From contig JAGHTJ010000076.1 of assembly GCA_018065375.1 (NCBI GenBank), positions 1 through 17,887 on the forward strand: 17,887 nt of DNA, in the 5' to 3' direction. Positions 13,339 to 17,887 of this stretch are shown piece after piece. Each line of letters begins with the position of its first letter. Position 1 is the stretch's first letter. The position numbers were made by a program, and so were the translations under genes. The DNA comes from Candidatus Equinaster intestinalis. Its GTDB lineage: Bacteria; Bacillota_A; Clostridia; Oscillospirales; Acutalibacteraceae. The notes beneath the pieces are model-generated. The model made no database searches. It was not told the origin of the DNA and saw nothing but the letters and a program-made list of their open reading frames with translations.

Positions 13339-14520
13339 TTAATTTCCCGTGTAATCATTATCAAATGTAATTACACAGTTGTAATGCGGATTTACCTTCT
13401 TCACGGTTGTATCAATTTCTGTTTTCAGCTCGTCCGTGGTCATCTTAAGCGAATTCGGAACAACAACATCGAAAATGAAATTTGTGTGGGTATCGCTTTT
13501 GGGTGTCATACGGAAATCGTGAAGGGTAAGCTTGGGGTGAATGCTGTGCAGCTTGCTTTCCAGCAGAGCCTTGGTTGAATTTATTTCCTCGTTATCGGTT
13601 TCTATCGGGTCCATGTGGATAACGAGCTCAACTCCGGTTTTTTCAAAGGTAAGTTTTTCGCAGGTGTCGATTTTTTCGTGACATTCCACAATATCCACGC
13701 TCTGCGGAACCTCTACGTGCACAGAAGCGAAAATACGGTTGGGTCCGTAATTGTGAACTATCAAATCGTGAATACCGATAAAACCGTCAAAGGAGAAAAC
13801 GCAATCCTTGATACCGTCAATAATTTCCTGCTCGGGAGCTGTACCGAGAATGGTATCGAGGGTTTCTTTTGCCGCCTTAAATCCGGAATAGAGAATAAAG
13901 AGGGAAACGCCGATACCCATAACAGCATCGAGATTAAATCCCAAACTGAACACCTTGGAGATTATAACGCTGATTAGAATTACGGTGGTGGCGATACTGT
14001 CGTTGATACAGTCCTGCGCCGTAGCCTTGAGAGCCTCCGAGCTTATGCGCTTTCCGATGGTTTTGTTGAATAAAAACATACCGAACTTTGCCAATACCGA
14101 AATAATCAGTATGATTATTGCCCAAAGCGAGTAAATCGGGGCGGCATCGCCGTTTATCAGCGCGCCTGCCGATTCCTTAAAAAGCTCAAAGCCAACAAGC
14201 AGAATGAGCATGGCAACAATAAATGCCGACATATATTCCATTCTGCCGTAGCCGTAGGGGTGGTCCTTATCGGCGGGCTTGCCGGCAAGCCTGAAGCCTA
14301 TCATGGTGATAACCGATGAGCCCATATCCGAAAGGTTGTTAAAACCGTCCGCCACAATCGAAATACTTGCGGTAAGCAGTCCTATTGTAATTTTTAAAGC
14401 GCAGAGTATAAGGTTGCAGATTATTCCGAAAATTCCTGCGGCAGTTCCGCATTTGTTGCGGGTTTCGGGGGAATTCGGGTCGGAAGCTCCGGCAATCCTT
14501 TTAACCAGGAAATCAACCAT
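13339..14520 (-). CDS. Cation diffusion facilitator, probably Mn2+ exporter type
   Basis: A 393-residue CDF-family proton antiporter exporting divalent metal. Six transmembrane helices span about 25-205, followed by a cytoplasmic ferredoxin-like dimer domain (215-295) and an extra C-terminal region (about 300-393) resembling a second such domain. The metal-site positions read N61-x3-D65 in TM2 (NNLSD) and D170-x3-D174 in TM5 (DCIND). Zn/Fe transporters have His in TM5 (HxxxD), while N/DxxxD plus DxxxD is described for Mn-selective CDFs such as MntE. The motifs are seen; Mn preference is inferred. The start shares one base with the ddl stop (TAATG), with AAAGGAAG inside the ddl end. It is the last gene of the hydrolase-murF-ddl operon. 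Confidence 0.93.
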   Translation of the reverse strand: MVDFLVKRIAGASDPNSPETRNKCGTAAGIFGIICNLILCALKITIGLLTASISIVADGFNNLSDMGSSVITMIGFRLAGKPADKDHPYGYGRMEYMSAFIVAMLILLVGFELFKESAGALINGDAAPIYSLWAIIILIISVLAKFGMFLFNKTIGKRISSEALKATAQDCINDSIATTVILISVIISKVFSLGFNLDAVMGIGVSLFILYSGFKAAKETLDTILGTAPEQEIIDGIKDCVFSFDGFIGIHDLIVHNYGPNRIFASVHVEVPQSVDIVECHEKIDTCEKLTFEKTGVELVIHMDPIETDNEEINSTKALLESKLHSIHPKLTLHDFRMTPKSDTHTNFIFDVVVPNSLKMTTDELKTEIDTTVKKVNPHYNCVITFDNDYTGN

Positions 14521-15701
14521 TACATTTTACTTCCTTTTGAGCCCTTACTGCCAAACGAAACACCCGATAAAATGTTGGTTTTGATTGTGAAAGTGAGGTT
14601 ATCACGGTTTCGCTGACGCTTAAAGGCGAGATTTACGAGTTTATCTATCATATCGGTATATTTAAGGCCGGTAGCCTCCCAGAGATAGAATGAGAGTGAA
14701 CCCGGTATGGTGTTTATTTCATTGGCATAAACCTTTCCGGTTTCGGTATCAAGCAGATAATCAATTCTTACAACACCGGAAGCACCGATTGCCTTGAAAA
14801 TTTTGCAGGAGAGCTCTCTGATTTCGGCAGTTTTGTCCTCCGGCAAATCGGCGGGAAGCTTTCTTCCGAGAGAGGCCATACCTTTTTGTTTGCCGCCGCC
14901 CATATATTTATCATTATAGGAAAGAATTTCGTCATTCATAATCGGTTCTTCGCAAACCGAGGCTTCGGCAGTATCAGCATCTCCGATAACCGAGCAGTTG
15001 ATTTCGCGAAGGCTTGTAATCGCTCTTTCAACCAGAATTGTATCGGCAAAGGAAACGGCAAGCTCTATCGCATCGGTAAGGGTTTCCTTATCGCTCGCCT
15101 TGGTGATGCCTACGCTCGAGCCTAAATTAACCGGCTTTACGATAACAGGATAACCGAATTCCTTTTCAATATTATCAATAACGCTCTGCTTATCGGCGTT
15201 ATACGAGCGGGAGCTGAATTTTATGCAGGGAAGCACGGGAAGTCCTGCCGCCGCCAAAACGTCCTTATAAACCGCCTTATCCATACCTACAGCCGCCGAG
15301 ATAATATCACAGCCGATATAGGGAAGACCTAAAAATTCGAAATATCCCGCCATCGTACCGTCTTCACAGTTTGTTCCGTGAACTATCGGGAAAGCCACGT
15401 CAATCGGTATGTCTTTTTTCTTGGAAAAGAGCGAGGAGTTAAGATAGCGCAGAAAAACTCTGTCGCCGCTTTTAATGAATGTAATCGGTTCGCTTTTTGA
15501 AAGCAATTCGGGAATGTTTCTGAATTCCTCAATGGTGAACATCGCGCTGCTTGTATACATTTCACCGTTTTTTGTTACATATACGGGGGTTACCTCGTAT
15601 TTTTCTCTGTTTATTGCTCCCATTGCCTGAACTGCCGAAATAATTGATACCTCGTGTTCAACCGAGCGGCAACCGAAAAATACTGCCAGATTTGTTTTCA
15701 T
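14520..15701 (-). CDS. ddl: D-alanine--D-alanine ligase
   Basis: A 393-residue ATP-grasp enzyme making D-Ala-D-Ala for peptidoglycan. E15 in SVEHEVS is the first D-Ala contact; FPIVHGTNCEDGTMAGYFE (104-122), VIVKPVNLGSSVG (186-198) and ANEINTIPGS (326-335) are the family blocks. The omega loop has SYNDKY (261-266), where K265-Y266 match the Lys-Tyr of D-Ala-D-Ala ligases rather than the VanA-type loop; it then continues with an unusual glycine-rich stretch, MGGGKQKGMASLGRKLPA. It ends in a short repeat tail (GSKGSKGSK) not needed for the fold. The ribosome binding site (AGGAG) overlaps the murF stop codon TAG. The next step, ligation of the dipeptide, is encoded directly upstream by murF. Confidence 0.96.
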   Translation of the reverse strand: MKTNLAVFFGCRSVEHEVSIISAVQAMGAINREKYEVTPVYVTKNGEMYTSSAMFTIEEFRNIPELLSKSEPITFIKSGDRVFLRYLNSSLFSKKKDIPIDVAFPIVHGTNCEDGTMAGYFEFLGLPYIGCDIISAAVGMDKAVYKDVLAAAGLPVLPCIKFSSRSYNADKQSVIDNIEKEFGYPVIVKPVNLGSSVGITKASDKETLTDAIELAVSFADTILVERAITSLREINCSVIGDADTAEASVCEEPIMNDEILSYNDKYMGGGKQKGMASLGRKLPADLPEDKTAEIRELSCKIFKAIGASGVVRIDYLLDTETGKVYANEINTIPGSLSFYLWEATGLKYTDMIDKLVNLAFKRQRNRDNLTFTIKTNILSGVSFGSKGSKGSKM

Positions 15702-15711
15702 AATAATTCTC

Positions 15712-17298
15712 CTAATTCAAGTAATTATCAGGTAGATCGTTTTCTACCAAAAATACCGTGTTTTCATCAGCAAAGGAGGAAATAACCGAGAGAGCCTCCT
15801 TGAAGCTGGATACTATATGAACCTTTTCGCCGTTAAAATCGGTGGTTGCAATGGCGTCTGCCATAGGCTTTGCCCGATTATGACCGACTAAAATTATCTC
15901 ATCGCAAACCTTTGTTGCGGCAAGGCCCAATTTATAATTGAAATCGTATTCCTTTTCTCCGAGCTCAACAAGACCGGGAGTTACGATAACCTTTTTCATA
16001 TCCTTAAAATAGGAGAGAACGTTTACGGCTTCAATGCAGCCCTCGGGGTTGGCATTGTAGGCATCGTCAATCATATACGAGCCGCAAACAGATTGTTTGA
16101 TTTCGAGTCTGTGCTCGGTAGGTTCAAGGCGGGAAACAGCAAATGCTATTTCCTCTGCGCTTACTCCGAGACTGTAAGCTACAGCCGCGGCACCTACAAT
16201 ATTAAGTACGGCATGGCGACCGAGCAGACGGGTGGTAACCGGGATTTCGGTATCACCGAGAACTATCGTAAATCGGGAGCCCTCCTTGCCGTATGAAATA
16301 TCCTTTGCGTAGTTTGAAGAATTTTTGATACCGTAGGTGGTTACGATTCTGTCACCAAGGCGGGCGTTTAATTCCTCCGAATCGGCATTTACAAATACCT
16401 GACCGCCGCGTTTTATACATTCATCATAAAGCTCGAATTTGGTTTTAAATACATTGTCTACCGATTTAAAGGTATCGAGATGTTGCGGGCCTACGGCGGT
16501 GATAACGCCGATGGTGGGTTTTACAATATCGCATATTTCTTTAATTTCGCCAACGTTTTTAGCACCCATTTCACATACGAAAATTTCGGTTTGCGAGCGA
16601 AGCGCGGAACGAACGGTTTTTACTATTCCCATCGGGGTATTGTAGCTTTTGGGAGTAGCAACAACATTGAATTTCTCACTCAAAATACGTGAAAGAATGA
16701 ATTTTGTGCTTGTTTTACCAAAGCTTCCGGTAACACCGATAACCGTAAGATTGCGGGAGGAAGCCAAAATGTCCTTTGCATTTTTGATGTAATAGCCGGC
16801 TATGATTTTTTCGATGGGATAGGTGATGGCCCAGGCGGCAAAAACGAGAATGGGAGCGAATGCGCTGAAAAGGGCGAGCACCGAATAAAACATACCCTGC
16901 AAAGCACCGTTTGTGGAAATGGCAAGAACTACCGCGGCGGCATCGAGTATAAGCGCCGAAGCGTACAAACGGTACATACGGGAGGTGAAAACCAGCTTCT
17001 TTATCGACTTAACGGCGGCGGTTACCGCAAAATAAATCTGTGTGAGCAGATAAATCGAAACTACGATAAGCTCAATAAGCAGTCCGGTTTTGCCGAACTT
17101 GCACAGCACTGTCATCATGCAGAAAACAACTACGAGAATGAGCAGACGGTTAAAAAAGTTTCCGTAGAGCCACTTTCCGTAGCGGGAGGGGTAGTAGGAA
17201 TTCTGCTGAAACATCTGGAACTGCCGATAAAGTGAAAAAATCGGCACGATTGCGAGAATCACGCAGGTTATAATGAATAAATCGGAATTAAAAGCCAT
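15712..17298 (-). CDS. murF: MurF-like Mur ligase with N-terminal membrane region
   Basis: A 528-residue protein. Residues 1-165 contain about five hydrophobic helices (near 6-22, 51-67, 72-93, 112-129, 135-160). The Mur ligase core follows: P-loop VIGVTGSFGKTST (186-198), the central block CEMGAKNVGEI, and a C-terminal ligase domain containing HRLE and IDDAYNANP. The end ENDLPDNYLN is MurF-like. MurF adds D-Ala-D-Ala to UDP-MurNAc-tripeptide, and the ddl gene lies directly downstream. The usual soluble N-terminal uridine-binding domain is not seen; membrane helices stand in its place. So the protein is membrane-bound and might act on a lipid-linked or otherwise different substrate. TAGGAG precedes the ATG. 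Mur ligase is certain; strict MurF activity is likely but not proven. Confidence 0.88.
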   Translation of the reverse strand: MAFNSDLFIITCVILAIVPIFSLYRQFQMFQQNSYYPSRYGKWLYGNFFNRLLILVVVFCMMTVLCKFGKTGLLIELIVVSIYLLTQIYFAVTAAVKSIKKLVFTSRMYRLYASALILDAAAVVLAISTNGALQGMFYSVLALFSAFAPILVFAAWAITYPIEKIIAGYYIKNAKDILASSRNLTVIGVTGSFGKTSTKFILSRILSEKFNVVATPKSYNTPMGIVKTVRSALRSQTEIFVCEMGAKNVGEIKEICDIVKPTIGVITAVGPQHLDTFKSVDNVFKTKFELYDECIKRGGQVFVNADSEELNARLGDRIVTTYGIKNSSNYAKDISYGKEGSRFTIVLGDTEIPVTTRLLGRHAVLNIVGAAAVAYSLGVSAEEIAFAVSRLEPTEHRLEIKQSVCGSYMIDDAYNANPEGCIEAVNVLSYFKDMKKVIVTPGLVELGEKEYDFNYKLGLAATKVCDEIILVGHNRAKPMADAIATTDFNGEKVHIVSSFKEALSVISSFADENTVFLVENDLPDNYLN

Positions 17299-17310
17299 AA
17301 ATTTTTTCTC

Positions 17311-17887
17311 CTATCCTAAAAAACTTTTGATTATTGCGTTGGCTTCAAAGGGCTTTTCGCAGAACGAAAAATGCCCCGTACCTTTAATAACGCAAAGACC
17401 TGAATCCTTAATTTTGCTTTCGATTATTTTAGCGTCCGAAAGCGGGGTTGCGGTATCGTTTTCGCCCCAGATAAGAAGTGTGGGGCAGTTGATTTTGTAA
17501 AGCTCGTTCCGCAAATCCACGTTTACAACATTTACGAGTGTTTTGCGCAGAACCGGAGGCGCGGCATTGTAATCGGCAGAGCCGTAATGCTTTCTTGCCT
17601 TTTCGAGCAGTCCGGCGGTGTATTTTTTCCAAATCGGAACGGTGAGTACCGCCTTTATGATTTTAAAGCTTTTTGCGCGGAATTTCTGTTTTGCGCTTTT
17701 TTTCGGTATAAGACCCGCCGCATCAAGTAAAATTATTTTCGGCGGATTTATCATTCCGGCGGTTGCCATATAGAGAATTATTCTGCCGCCGTGGGAGTGA
17801 CCCGCAACAATGGGATTATCAAGCCCCGTTTTTTCGATAAACTCTTTTACGAAATCGGCATAGTCCTCTATGGTGTACGGTTCCTTC
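17311..17887 (-). CDS. Alpha/beta-fold hydrolase (5' end outside window)
   Basis: The open frame runs from the right window edge to the stop at 17311 (192 codons visible). The nucleophile elbow GHSHGG lies at about 17795-17812; the catalytic acid is probably in LLIWGENDTATPL and the catalytic His in GTGHFSFCEKP near the C-terminus, so the Ser-Asp-His triad is complete. A cap region rich in Lys and Arg lies between. It is 12 bases upstream of murF and probably in the same operon. The substrate is unknown; relatives include esterases, lipases and haloperoxidase-like enzymes. An internal ATG at 17769 is not the start, since the nucleophile motif would be lost. Confidence 0.9.
   Translation of the reverse strand, partial: KEPYTIEDYADFVKEFIEKTGLDNPIVAGHSHGGRIILYMATAGMINPPKIILLDAAGLIPKKSAKQKFRAKSFKIIKAVLTVPIWKKYTAGLLEKARKHYGSADYNAAPPVLRKTLVNVVNVDLRNELYKINCPTLLIWGENDTATPLSDAKIIESKIKDSGLCVIKGTGHFSFCEKPFEANAIIKSFLG

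Overview
The window looks like chromosomal DNA from a low- to mid-GC Gram-positive bacterium of the class Clostridia. Three things suggest this: the cotJA-cotJB-cotJC spore-coat operon, strong AGGAGG-type ribosome binding sites with consensus sigma-A promoters, and gene groupings (tsaE-tsaB, rpiB-upp, ddl next to a Mur ligase) typical of Firmicutes. An assignment near Oscillospirales/Ruminococcaceae is inference; there is no rRNA or marker that settles it.

Left part (1-4290) is accessory. On the minus strand is the start of an ABC transporter ATPase (runs off the left edge). A strong promoter and a ~160-nt structured leader precede it; the leader ends in an intrinsic terminator whose 5' arm can instead pair with an upstream segment, so it looks like a transcription attenuator or riboswitch-type switch that I cannot match to a known class. 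Next comes a complete 1080-bp insertion sequence (588-1667) with a DDE transposase, 25-bp terminal inverted repeats and an unusually long 26-bp target-site duplication. Then follows one large, visibly AT-rich gene for a TIR-STAND-TPR protein, the architecture of bacterial NLR-like anti-phage effectors.

Middle part (4289-13334) is core-like. The cotJABC operon (minus) diverges from trkA-trkH (plus, potassium uptake). A rodA-type SEDS glycosyltransferase gene (minus) converges on trkH, with a terminator for each strand. Divergent from rodA is a tight plus-strand operon tsaE-tsaB-rpiB-upp-ppa: tRNA t6A modification, pentose-phosphate interconversion, uracil salvage and pyrophosphate removal. Upp releases PPi that Ppa can hydrolyse. 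A strong terminator follows ppa, and a drug/metabolite (EamA) transporter gene starts almost directly after it.

Right part (13302-17887) is a minus-strand operon, read from right to left: alpha/beta hydrolase (5' end outside the window), a MurF-like ligase with an N-terminal membrane region, D-Ala-D-Ala ligase, and a cation diffusion facilitator with Mn-type metal-site residues. Ddl makes the dipeptide and MurF attaches it to the peptidoglycan precursor. The operon ends at a bidirectional terminator shared with the EamA gene.

The best candidate for something undescribed is the leader RNA upstream of the ABC transporter. Second are the IS features (26-bp duplication, perfect 34-bp palindrome inside the transposase gene, fold-back over the transposase ribosome binding site), then the TIR-STAND protein and the membrane-fused MurF-like ligase. 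There is no CRISPR array, tRNA or rRNA that I can see.
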